38,786 nt of DNA, from NCBI GenBank assembly GCA_902625885.1, contig CACODE010000015.1, positions 1 to 38,786 of the forward strand, written 5' to 3'. Below, one piece after another: positions 31,333 through 38,786 of the stretch; the first letter of the stretch is position 1, and each line of letters begins with the position of its first letter. The notes beneath the pieces are model-generated. The model was given only the letters and a program-made list of their open reading frames with translations, ran no database searches and was not told the origin of the DNA. The DNA is from an uncultured Candidatus Poseidoniales archaeon. GTDB taxonomy: Archaea > Thermoplasmatota > Poseidoniia > Poseidoniales > Poseidoniaceae. The translations under genes were made by a program, and so were the position numbers.

Positions 31333-31917
31333 ATGGTGTTGAGCATTGAAGAATTGAAGGCCTTGGCTTCCAACCTCATGAAAGAAGGATTGAACACACA
31401 GCAAATTGCGGATGAACTGTCGCTCTCCCAAGACACCATCACGTGGCTCCTTTCCGAAACTGGCGAAGCCGAGCGACCGAGCGATGTGCGCATCGGTTGG
31501 CGAACCCTTGGCGTCCGGCCGCAACGAATTGCAGCGGTTGGCGCCGTTATGGCGGATGTCGCCGACGAAGAGGTTGGTCAGCATGAGGTGGATACCGTGG
31601 TGGGTATCTCCATCAACGGCATTGCCTTCGCTTACGAAGCCGCAAGAATACTCGATTCAGACATGACCGTTTTTCGCACCACCGATGAGGGGGAGGGAAG
31701 CGGCGCATTGTCGAACAAGTACAGCCAAGTTGCGGGTAAGAAGGTCGTCATCATCGACGATGTGTTGTCCTCTGGAAAGACGATGTCGAAAACCATTGAA
31801 TCCATTCGCTCAGCGGGCGGTGAGGTGTCGCTCGCCATCGTGTTGGTGAACAAAACCACCAGAAATGAAATCGATGATGTCCCGCTCCGAGGTCTCATTC
31901 GAGCTGTCGTAGTTTGA
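31333..31917 (+). CDS. gfcR: GfcR-type regulator: HTH fused to orotate phosphoribosyltransferase-like domain
   Basis: 194 residues. Residues 1-45 form a helix-turn-helix (LMKEGLNTQQIADELSLSQD). The rest is a phosphoribosyltransferase fold with VVGISINGIAFAYEAARIL and the PRPP-binding loop KKVVIIDDVLSSGKTMSKT (~137-155). In haloarchaea GfcR activates sugar-breakdown genes and responds to metabolites bound by the PRTase-like domain (established for that group). The same role here is inference. An SD-like GGGGAGGG precedes the ATG by nine bases. LysS follows after 11 bases, so regulator and synthetase are probably on one transcript. Confidence 0.9.
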   Translation: MVLSIEELKALASNLMKEGLNTQQIADELSLSQDTITWLLSETGEAERPSDVRIGWRTLGVRPQRIAAVGAVMADVADEEVGQHEVDTVVGISINGIAFAYEAARILDSDMTVFRTTDEGEGSGALSNKYSQVAGKKVVIIDDVLSSGKTMSKTIESIRSAGGEVSLAIVLVNKTTRNEIDDVPLRGLIRAVVV

Positions 31918-31928
31918 GGTGAGACGAT

Positions 31929-33527
31929 ATGCACTGGAGCGATGTGATGGCCAACAGGCTCGCAGAGCGCGGCAACAAGCACATCATTGCAACCGGCATC
32001 ACGCCAAGCGGTGAATTCCACATCGGCCATTTGCGGGAAATTTTGACCGGCGACATGATCGCTCGTGCCGCTCGAAAAGCCGGCATGGAAGCTGAGCTGG
32101 TCTTTGTGGTGGACAACGCCGATCCACTTCGGAAAGTGTACCCGTTTTTGGACGAAGCCTACGAGGCCTTTATTGGCCATCAACTTGGCTCAATACCCGC
32201 TCCAGACAGCGAAGGCAAACCAGATTGGGCCCGATTCAATGAAGAGGGATGGACGTACGGAGACCATTTTCTCCAACCCTTCTTGGACGCTCTTCGCCAA
32301 ATTGGCGTTGTGCCAAAACTGCTACCGAATCTTGCCGCCTACCGCAGCGGCAAATTCGCAGAGGCGGCACGGACTGCGTGCGATAGAGCCGATGAAGTTC
32401 GAGAGATCATTGAGCGCGTTTCCGGTCGCGAATTACCCGAAGGTTGGTTTCCATGGCAACCGCTTGATTCAAACGGCTCGCTTGATGGCGTGACCGTCAA
32501 AGGCTACGAATTCCCTTACGTTCATTGGGTAGACAGTACAGGTGCACAAGGCTCTTCCAACATTGAAAAAGGCGAAGGAAAGCTTCCCTGGCGTTTGGAC
32601 TGGCCAGCGAAATGGGGCTTCCACAACATCACCTGTGAACCGTTTGGAAAAGACCACGGGGCGGCGGGTGGCTCCTATGACACCGGCAAGGAAATCGCTC
32701 GCCTTTTTGGCCACGAACCTCCCGTCCCGCTGACGTACGAATGGATCAGCTTGCGCGGACAAGGCGCCATGTCCTCATCCTCAGGCAACACCGTTGGCCC
32801 GATGGAGGCGCTGCGACTCGTGCCCCCGGAAATACTGCGATTCCTCGTGGCGAATTCAAAACCAAACAAGGCTATAGAATTTGACACTGCGATGGGTCTT
32901 GTCAACCTCGCTGATGAATACGAGCGTCTTTGCAACCGCAATTTTAGGGCCGAACTGGAAGACGATGCCCTCAGCCGGCGAAAAAGGGTTCAAATCGAAG
33001 ACGCCATGGTGGCTGTTGAACTCTCTTCCATCGATGAGAGCAAGGCAAGAGCGGGAGCTTCCGTGAGTTTCAGGCACCTTGCCCTTCTCGCTCAGGTCAA
33101 ACCAACAGATGAGGGGGTATGGCAAAGCCTGCAAGCATCCGGCGCGCTTGAAACCCCGGGCGAGGAACTTGTTGATAGGCTGAGCAGAATGCGCTCATGG
33201 ATTGCGTCAGACCATTTCCCAGAAGAGATGCGAATCAATCTTTCTCAAGAACCCAACAAGAACGCCCTTAACCTTCTCAGCGTTGAACAAAAGCGGGTGG
33301 TGATGGTGCTTCATTCGGCCCTCAGCCAATTTCCTTGGGACGTCGAGGGCATCACAGCAGCGTTCAAAGAAGCCAGCGTTCAAGCAAACGTCGGTATGCG
33401 GGATGTTTACCGGGCCAGTTACGCCGTATTCATGGGGGCAGAACGTGGCCCGAGGCTTGCCCCCATTTTGTCAAATTGCGAGCGTGAGGAGATGCTTACG
33501 CTTGTCAAGAAATCAGCAGCGCTGTGA
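31929..33527 (+). CDS. lysS: Class I lysyl-tRNA synthetase
   Basis: 532 residues. This is the archaeal class I LysRS, unrelated to the class II enzyme of most bacteria. The HIGH motif is intact in TPSGEFHIGHLREILTGD (31-34). The KMSKS counterpart is GQGAMSSSSGNTVGP (281-285), as is normal for class I LysRS. Family blocks LVFVVDNADPLRKVYPFLDE, WKVD-type contacts and the helical C-terminal anticodon-binding part are present. The ATG follows a GAGGTGAG Shine-Dalgarno at 31916-31923 that overlaps the gfcR stop. Length is typical. Confidence 0.96.
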   Translation: MHWSDVMANRLAERGNKHIIATGITPSGEFHIGHLREILTGDMIARAARKAGMEAELVFVVDNADPLRKVYPFLDEAYEAFIGHQLGSIPAPDSEGKPDWARFNEEGWTYGDHFLQPFLDALRQIGVVPKLLPNLAAYRSGKFAEAARTACDRADEVREIIERVSGRELPEGWFPWQPLDSNGSLDGVTVKGYEFPYVHWVDSTGAQGSSNIEKGEGKLPWRLDWPAKWGFHNITCEPFGKDHGAAGGSYDTGKEIARLFGHEPPVPLTYEWISLRGQGAMSSSSGNTVGPMEALRLVPPEILRFLVANSKPNKAIEFDTAMGLVNLADEYERLCNRNFRAELEDDALSRRKRVQIEDAMVAVELSSIDESKARAGASVSFRHLALLAQVKPTDEGVWQSLQASGALETPGEELVDRLSRMRSWIASDHFPEEMRINLSQEPNKNALNLLSVEQKRVVMVLHSALSQFPWDVEGITAAFKEASVQANVGMRDVYRASYAVFMGAERGPRLAPILSNCEREEMLTLVKKSAAL

Positions 33528-33608
33528 TGCACGGTAGGCGCTGAATCGAGCAGGTTTCCTCGATATTGCAACACACCATTCAAAAGGTGTAGCCAATGTT
33601 CCTTTCCC

Positions 33609-34778
33609 ATGGGCGGCGTGTATTGTCCGACATGCGAGGCAGGTGTTGAGGTAACCGCCAAATTCTGTTTGTCATGCGGACACAACCTCACGTCCCAAGG
33701 TCCCATCACGGCTACAGGACACGATCTTAACCAGTTGAAAGACGTCATACGCATGCGCGAAGATCTGTCAATGGCTGAAAAATTCGACATGATCGCCAAG
33801 ATAGAGGACGGGGCGAACCCCATCACACTAGGCATCGCCGCTGCAGCTGACGATGAAGACATACCGACCGCAGAGGACCAACTCGCTTCGGCATTTTCCG
33901 ACATATCTCCGACCCTCCAACGAGCGACCTGGGACAGCCCAGCAGCCGACGCCGCTGTGAACATCGCCACCCAAGACAGCAAACTCTTGGACCTCAAAAA
34001 CGCCGGAGCCTTTGAGAAATTGCAACCAACATTCGCCGAGGCAATGGACCTTGGCCGAGACGCCACCATGGAACTCCTCAAGGTCGCTCAAGGGCAAGTG
34101 CTGCCTGCGAACGAAGCCCTTCAGAACCTTCCAATCATTCAACCGCCAAACAAGAGTTTCTGTCCAAAATGCGGGTCGGACATCCTCGCCAACACCACCC
34201 GTCAGTGGCAGAAGTGGAACGAAGGCACAAGCGAATTGTTGAACGTACAACTTGAGGCCGCCATGAGGTCCTCGCTCATGCACCTCGCTGCCTCTTACCG
34301 GGACAAAATACAGGACCTTGAGGACCAGTTAACGGATGCCAAGAAGGCGATTGAGAAAGCCAAAGAGGAAGCCGCAAAGTCGCCCGAAAGCGCTCCGAAA
34401 AGCAAACCCAAGAACACTGCCAAAAAGACCGAAAAGAAATCGGCGGCCGCCTCAACACCAAAGAAGAAGCAACCTGCCACCACCAAACCGAAGACCGGTG
34501 GACTCTTTGGCGCCAAGAAACCAAAGAAGACCTACGAAGGTGAACCGGGTGGTAAAGCGGAGTGGTTCCTCGAAGAGGCCCTCGACACGGTGTACGATCC
34601 TCACGGCACCGGCAAACCGATCAAAGCCGCCATGATCCTCGCACGGTCATCAGACGGCAACGTGCGCGTTCGTGATGTTGTCCGTGCTTACGCCGTTGAA
34701 GGCGAAGAAGGCGTCACTGAACTCGCATGGACCAGTCCGTTGACGAAATACATCATCGAAGCCTACGATGCGTGTTGA
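33609..34778 (+). CDS. Unrecognised zinc-ribbon / coiled-coil protein with Lys-Pro-Ala linker
   Basis: 389 residues in a mosaic that I do not recognise. An N-terminal zinc ribbon (YCPTCEAGVEVTAKFCLSCG, 5-24) leads into a helical segment (DLNQLKDVIRMREDLSMAEK). A long Asp/Ala-rich middle follows, then a second half-ribbon (FCPKCGSDILAN, Cys185 and Cys188) and a coiled coil (SYRDKIQDLEDQLTDAKKAI). Next comes a Lys/Ala/Pro-rich stretch (~258-312) like a histone H1 tail. The conserved-looking C-terminal domain (~315-389; GKAEWFLEEALDTVYDPHG, KPIKAAMILARSSDG, SPLTKYIIEAYDAC) is globular. No signal peptide. It may be a cytoplasmic scaffold or nucleic acid-associated protein. The RND gene follows closely. 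Confidence 0.8.
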   Translation: MGGVYCPTCEAGVEVTAKFCLSCGHNLTSQGPITATGHDLNQLKDVIRMREDLSMAEKFDMIAKIEDGANPITLGIAAAADDEDIPTAEDQLASAFSDISPTLQRATWDSPAADAAVNIATQDSKLLDLKNAGAFEKLQPTFAEAMDLGRDATMELLKVAQGQVLPANEALQNLPIIQPPNKSFCPKCGSDILANTTRQWQKWNEGTSELLNVQLEAAMRSSLMHLAASYRDKIQDLEDQLTDAKKAIEKAKEEAAKSPESAPKSKPKNTAKKTEKKSAAASTPKKKQPATTKPKTGGLFGAKKPKKTYEGEPGGKAEWFLEEALDTVYDPHGTGKPIKAAMILARSSDGNVRVRDVVRAYAVEGEEGVTELAWTSPLTKYIIEAYDAC

Positions 34779-34840
34779 ACCGGCTGGAACCGTCCGCACC
34801 GAGCGGAATGCTTCTTGAGCCACCACGGGTTCCAACCTTC

Positions 34841-37699
34841 ATGGACAGCGACACGTCGGCCATTGCTGCCCTGCGCCACGCTGCCGATCGAACTGCTGAA
34901 AACATGAAGAAAACCTTCAATTCAAAACTTTACAACCTTTACAGCACCGTTCTGGCGTCGCCCGGTACCATCCTCGTGCTGTTCATCATCATCAGCGCTG
35001 TCTTTGCCCAACAAGGGATGGCGTTCCAGGACCAAATCGACGATGATGTCGAAATTTTCCTGCCCGATGGCGCCCCCTCAACCGAACTCTTGCTGGAGGT
35101 GCGCACCGAATGGTCGACAGATTTAGCGGTAATTTACATCACAACGCCAAATGCGAACAACCCCAACGACACCACCAACATCACCGATGAGGTGGTGCTC
35201 AACGAAATCAGTTGGCTTGAAGGCGATGACAGAAACATCGGGGGCGATTCGACCAGCCGAGGGATGGATTTTGACAAGACCGACCACGGACGGAACGACG
35301 GTGTTCTCTGGGTCTTATCACCTGCACAGGTCATCAAAGAAATCAATTCAGCCGATGGACGATTTAATAATTCCCTTTGCGTCCATGGAGTAAACAACCG
35401 CTTACCAATTGGTCTTGACTGCGACCTCCTTCCCGAAGGAGGCGAATATGCCATCCCAAGTCAGGACCGCATCGACCAAATCATTGAGCAGGCGCCGGGC
35501 CTGTTTGACCTGCTCATCAAGGACACCAACGACATGGACCCAACCGTTGACAGCGACGAGGACGGCAACTTCACCAACGACATGGACGGCGATGGTATTT
35601 GGGACACCACCGCCATCGTTGTCGGCATGCATCACGACCCTTCCGTGACCGGCGACTGGAACGATTTTTCTGAACTCCTAAGCCATTTTCAAGACATCAT
35701 TGACAACCGGCCTGCAGATTACAGAAACACCGAATCCATCACCGTGACAGGACTGACAAAAGTCCTCGAAGACATCTCTGATGCCATCTACGAAGACCTT
35801 CTGATGATTCTGCCTTGGTCGGTCTTATTTACGGTATTGGTCATCACGGCCCTGCACCGTTCAGCCAAGGTGGTGATCATCACCGGCACACCGATCATGA
35901 TGGCCCTGGCCATCACCTTCGGTTCCTCGGTCATCATGGACATCACGCTGACGCCGATGATCGTTGCCACCTTTCCTATCCTCATCGGGTTGGGGGTCGA
36001 TTACGCCTTGCACATGGTCAATCGCATTGAGGAGGTCAGGCGAAAGGAAATTGACAAGGCCCACGATGAAAACGAGCGACGACGAAAACGGGGAGAACCA
36101 GAACAGCCAGTCCCGGACCTTTGGGACCCCGGATTCTACAAGATGTGCGTGATGGAAATGACCCGTTCAACGGGTGTTGCTGTGTTTTTGTCAGCCATGA
36201 CCACCATTGTCGGCTTTTCGGTGCTCATAGCGCCGTTGATCGTGCCCATTGCGCCCATCCGCTCGGTAGGCATCACGCTGGTGATTGGGATATCCTCAAC
36301 CCTCGTGCTGAGCATCGTCCTTGTACCAACGCTGGCGTGGATGCTCAGGTTCAACAAACGAAGCAACCCCAGCGTATGGAAGAACATCGGTCAAGCCCCC
36401 ATCAAGGGTTTTCTCCTCATCATTTTGCTCGCTGGCTCCATCACCGCCTACGGTGTCGCCAACATGGACGAGCTCAACGAACCGATAACGGGTTCTTCCG
36501 AAGCCCCGGACGGTATTGAATCCCTCAATTCGCTCGCCCAGTACTCTCGGCAATTTGGCGACGGCCAAACCTCGTTGTTCATTTACGATGCATCGACGAG
36601 GCCAAACACCAACAACACGCTCAACATACGCGACCTGCCCGTTCTGGATTCCCTTGATGCCATCGAGCAAGCCGTGAATGCAACTGACGAGACCAACACC
36701 ACCAGCATCATCATGTTCCTCAAGGCCATACCCGCCACGATCACCATCGCTGAGGGCATCACGGTTGGTGATGGCTCCTTGTGGGACCTGCTTCACGACC
36801 CGTGTTGGGAAAGCGAAGATTTGCTTGACCCGGATTGCGTGGGTTGGACCGCTGTGCCTTTGAGCGAGCGGCAAGCACTGCGAAAAGACATGGTGAACGT
36901 GGCTTTTGACACGCTTTCAGACGAGGTGCGTTCAACGCTCATGAACGAGGACGGCACGAAAGCCATCGTTTATGTCAGGCAGCGATACATGAACTTGAAT
37001 GTCGCTGGCGAACTCCGGGACGAAATTGATTACATCCTCGAGGAAGGGCCCACACTCCTCAACACGCGAACATCGCTTTTGACAGGAGGGTTACCGGTAT
37101 CCCTTGACATCAACGACGGTATCCACGATACGCAAACAACCACCACCTTACTTACGTTATTGGTGCTCACGGTGTTGCTAACGTTCGTGTTCCGTTCAGC
37201 AAGGTTGGGCATCTACACAATGATTCCCGTAGCCGTCGTTATCTTATGGCAACCCCTTCTCATGCAAAGCGGGGACGTGAACGTCAACATCTTCACCGCC
37301 ATGATTGGCACCATCGTGTTCGGTATCGGCGTGGACGATTCCATCCACGTTATGCACCGAATCCGGGAGGAAGGGGAATCACCTCACGGGATGGCATCCG
37401 CCATTGAAGAGACCGGCCAAACCATCTTTGAAACCACCATCACCACGGTCTCTGGCATCGCTGCAGGCTTTTTAGCGGCCTTCCCCGGTCTCGAGAACTT
37501 CTTCATGTTGATGTGCCTGCTCATCATCTTCGCCTTTGTGACCAGCACGTTCCTGCTCCCTGCGGTCATTACGGCAGAACACGCCGCACGCGCCAAAATC
37601 AACGGTCATCCAAATTGGATTGACTTCGGTGAAGGCGTTGTCGTCAGCGATGCATCGGTCATGAAACCGTTGGACGCGAACCTTGACCAGCCTGCGTGA
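34841..37699 (+). CDS. RND superfamily (MMPL/HAE3-type) membrane transporter, second copy
   Basis: About 952 residues with the RND twofold layout. TM1 is PGTILVLFIIISAVFA. The first extracytoplasmic loop carries an acidic Ca-binding-like stretch (NDMDPTVDSDEDGNFTNDMD). The TM4 motif is GLGVDYALHMVNRIEE near residue 385 and the TM10 motif is GIGVDDSIHVMHRIRE near 830. A charged cytoplasmic insertion (RRKEIDKAHDENERRRKRGE) follows TM4. It is larger than the copy at 12330-14903 and only loosely alike, so they are probably not recent duplicates. Substrate unknown; lipids or other hydrophobic compounds are usual for the group. The start is uncertain: ATGs at 34808, 34841 and 34904 are in frame. 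Confidence 0.87.
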   Translation: MDSDTSAIAALRHAADRTAENMKKTFNSKLYNLYSTVLASPGTILVLFIIISAVFAQQGMAFQDQIDDDVEIFLPDGAPSTELLLEVRTEWSTDLAVIYITTPNANNPNDTTNITDEVVLNEISWLEGDDRNIGGDSTSRGMDFDKTDHGRNDGVLWVLSPAQVIKEINSADGRFNNSLCVHGVNNRLPIGLDCDLLPEGGEYAIPSQDRIDQIIEQAPGLFDLLIKDTNDMDPTVDSDEDGNFTNDMDGDGIWDTTAIVVGMHHDPSVTGDWNDFSELLSHFQDIIDNRPADYRNTESITVTGLTKVLEDISDAIYEDLLMILPWSVLFTVLVITALHRSAKVVIITGTPIMMALAITFGSSVIMDITLTPMIVATFPILIGLGVDYALHMVNRIEEVRRKEIDKAHDENERRRKRGEPEQPVPDLWDPGFYKMCVMEMTRSTGVAVFLSAMTTIVGFSVLIAPLIVPIAPIRSVGITLVIGISSTLVLSIVLVPTLAWMLRFNKRSNPSVWKNIGQAPIKGFLLIILLAGSITAYGVANMDELNEPITGSSEAPDGIESLNSLAQYSRQFGDGQTSLFIYDASTRPNTNNTLNIRDLPVLDSLDAIEQAVNATDETNTTSIIMFLKAIPATITIAEGITVGDGSLWDLLHDPCWESEDLLDPDCVGWTAVPLSERQALRKDMVNVAFDTLSDEVRSTLMNEDGTKAIVYVRQRYMNLNVAGELRDEIDYILEEGPTLLNTRTSLLTGGLPVSLDINDGIHDTQTTTTLLTLLVLTVLLTFVFRSARLGIYTMIPVAVVILWQPLLMQSGDVNVNIFTAMIGTIVFGIGVDDSIHVMHRIREEGESPHGMASAIEETGQTIFETTITTVSGIAAGFLAAFPGLENFFMLMCLLIIFAFVTSTFLLPAVITAEHAARAKINGHPNWIDFGEGVVVSDASVMKPLDANLDQPA

Positions 37700-37710
37700 A
37701 GGTTCGCAGT

Positions 37711-38012
37711 GGAGGAAGTAGGGAGTAAGCCCCTTTCTGTTCCCTTTCGGTGACCGCATTCAACTGTGCGTCCTACCTGTCCCTCGTCGTGCCGAGTTAA
37801 CGGGACGGTTTGGACTTGCTCCGGCGAGGTGGTTCGTCTCATCGACAACGGGGCAACCTCGGTCTTTCAACGTCATTGTACACACCCCGCATCGTCCGTT
37901 TCTGCAACCTTACCCAGCCATTTCTGTCTGCTTCCTTCTGGTAGCCGCCTGCACTGTGGAGAGGGGACTTTCCTCAGAGTCGAACTCTGTCAGCGGTCCT
38001 CCTACTCCCTCC
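37711..38012 (-). ncRNA. rnpB: RNase P RNA (archaeal)
   Basis: The minus strand reads as the catalytic RNA of RNase P, which trims tRNA 5' ends. The universal GAGGAAAGTCC block is at 37965-37975 (read on the minus strand). The 3' conserved ACAGAAAGGGGCTTA is at about 37728-37742. The ends pair as helix P1: GGAGGGAGTAGG (38012-38001) with CCTACTTCCTCC (37722-37711), 12 base pairs with one G-U. An internal ACAGAAA and several stem-loops lie between. The ~302-nt length fits archaeal forms. Frames crossing it are not genes. It is convergent with the RND gene and follows the CARDB gene on the same strand by 39 bases. Confidence 0.92.
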
Positions 38013-38051
38013 AAGCAGTAGTGGAAAGCCTTGACATTTCAATACAACGCC

Positions 38052-38786
38052 TCAAGAATCGCTGTCGGCGTACGGGTTCTCGCCAGGAGATCGTGCTTGC
38101 TTGCTTCCTCCATATGGCCCAGAGGAAACCTGTGCAGAGGTTCTGCTGCTTTGAGGAGGCGGCCTTAAATCAACTTCAGCGATGGGTTCACGACGCAAAC
38201 CGATGACCAAAAGGGCGACCAAACTCACGAAGAGAAAGCCAATGATGCCCAACAACGTTGAGTTGATCGAGGCGATGGTCCCAAACACGCCATCGGCACG
38301 GGGTTCGTCCACCAAAACCGTGTTTGATTGAGAGAGCGTGCGGTCGTCAATTCTCAGTTCCAGCCATTGCGAGCCGTCCCTCCCTGGTTTCCAAAGGGAT
38401 TGGTACTGCGCAGTTCCGCCGCTCTTCACTTCCAACACACGCTCGTCCAATTCTCTTTGCTCACCGCTTGAATAGACCCGATAGAGGAAGACCTTCGCTT
38501 CACCATCGGCCATGCCGGTGTTGCTGATGAGCGCTGAGACTGTAATGAGGTCTCCCTGATGAATGTCGCTGGATGGGCTCATTTCAATGTCCGAAATCGT
38601 GTATATCGGCACGCGCTGTTCCAGGTTCCAGAGGCCCAGCGGGGCATAAACATCGTTGCTAGAGGCGTCAATAGGTAAGCCCGCCTCGTCGGTACCGGTC
38701 ACCCAAACACGGAGTTCGACCGCTCTCGTTCTGAAGGCAGGAAGCATGAGCGAGTCAACGTCCAAGGTGCAGCGAACGGGTATCGA
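38052..38786 (-). CDS. CARDB-like surface protein with C-terminal membrane anchor (partial at window edge)
   Basis: The frame is open to the window edge, so the N-terminus is missing; 244 residues are visible. A CARDB-like beta-sandwich (SPSSDIHQGDLITVSALISN, GEAKVFLYRVYSSGEQRELD, GTAQYQSLWKPGRDG, LELRIDDRTLSQSN) is followed by a transmembrane helix (IASINSTLLGIIGFLFVSLV, continuing ALLVIGL) and a short cytoplasmic tail rich in Pro, Ser and Gly (RREPIAEVDLRPPPQSSRTS). The order, outside beta-sandwich then anchor then disordered tail, is the same as in the 7041-11711 protein. The rest of the protein may hold repeats or a binding domain. Ligand unknown. Confidence 0.8.
   Translation of the reverse strand, partial: SIPVRCTLDVDSLMLPAFRTRAVELRVWVTGTDEAGLPIDASSNDVYAPLGLWNLEQRVPIYTISDIEMSPSSDIHQGDLITVSALISNTGMADGEAKVFLYRVYSSGEQRELDERVLEVKSGGTAQYQSLWKPGRDGSQWLELRIDDRTLSQSNTVLVDEPRADGVFGTIASINSTLLGIIGFLFVSLVALLVIGLRREPIAEVDLRPPPQSSRTSAQVSSGPYGGSKQARSPGENPYADSDS

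Noticed and set aside
37766-38206. A 146-residue open frame on the plus strand, and others overlapping it
   Set aside because: It covers the RNase P RNA on the opposite strand, with no family resemblance and poor codon character.
1-38786. Mobile elements, prophage or integrated plasmid
   Set aside because: No transposase, integrase, terminal repeats or attachment-site duplication next to the tRNA was seen.

Overview
The window looks like a stretch of a compact archaeal chromosome. Archaeal-type genes include RNA polymerase subunit Rpo11, release factor aRF1, aIF2-beta, aEF1-beta, class I lysyl-tRNA synthetase, archaeal UMP kinase, an NOG1-like GTPase, a UbiA-type lipid prenyltransferase and an archaeal RNase P RNA. 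Several start codons have a TATA-like box about 25-27 bases upstream, as expected for leaderless archaeal transcripts. The core genes are mixed with very large secreted or membrane proteins (Kelch, collagen-like, CARDB, RND). From this I infer a planktonic Thermoplasmatota archaeon, most likely Marine Group II (Candidatus Poseidoniales). That assignment rests on gene content and protein style, not on a 16S gene or a database search.

Layout. 1-2925: end of a GPN-loop GTPase, ornithine carbamoyltransferase, and a leftward operon of two small genes plus a UbiA prenyltransferase. 3117-3192: tRNA-Glu(CTC). 3212-11711: envelope region with a collagen-like/ELW-repeat lipoprotein, a DUF2071-DUF393 fusion, a small membrane protein and a ~1556-residue Kelch/CARDB surface protein. 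11752-16707: DUF2240 protein, an RND/MMPL exporter, then rpo11 and truD. 16763-18394: leftward information-processing operon (FtsJ methyltransferase, OB-fold protein, zinc-ribbon microprotein, aEF1-beta). 18515-22622: extracytoplasmic thiol-redox region (CxxC membrane protein; epimerase, thioredoxin-like protein, VKOR and an HTHD-motif protein in one operon). 22747-25084: small unknown protein, GT2 glycosyltransferase, DUF2116 protein, UMP kinase. 25211-33527: translation and nucleotide genes (aRF1-ArgRS, NOG1-like, PCD, nitroreductase, aIF2-beta, GfcR-LysRS). 33609-38786: an unrecognised zinc-ribbon protein, a second RND protein, the RNase P RNA gene on the minus strand, and the end of a CARDB-type membrane protein.

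Genes are tightly packed. Within operons, neighbours overlap by ATGA or TGATG or sit within about 20 bases, often with a Shine-Dalgarno motif. First genes of transcripts more often have a TATA box about 26 bases before the start codon. Four convergent gene pairs end exactly back-to-back at the palindrome TGATCA.

No insertion sequence, integrase, CRISPR array or prophage was seen. The less ordinary material is the envelope proteins, the redox operon, the zinc-ribbon microprotein that lacks half its usual cysteines, the unrecognised zinc-ribbon/coiled-coil/KP-rich protein, and the recurrent TGATCA junction.
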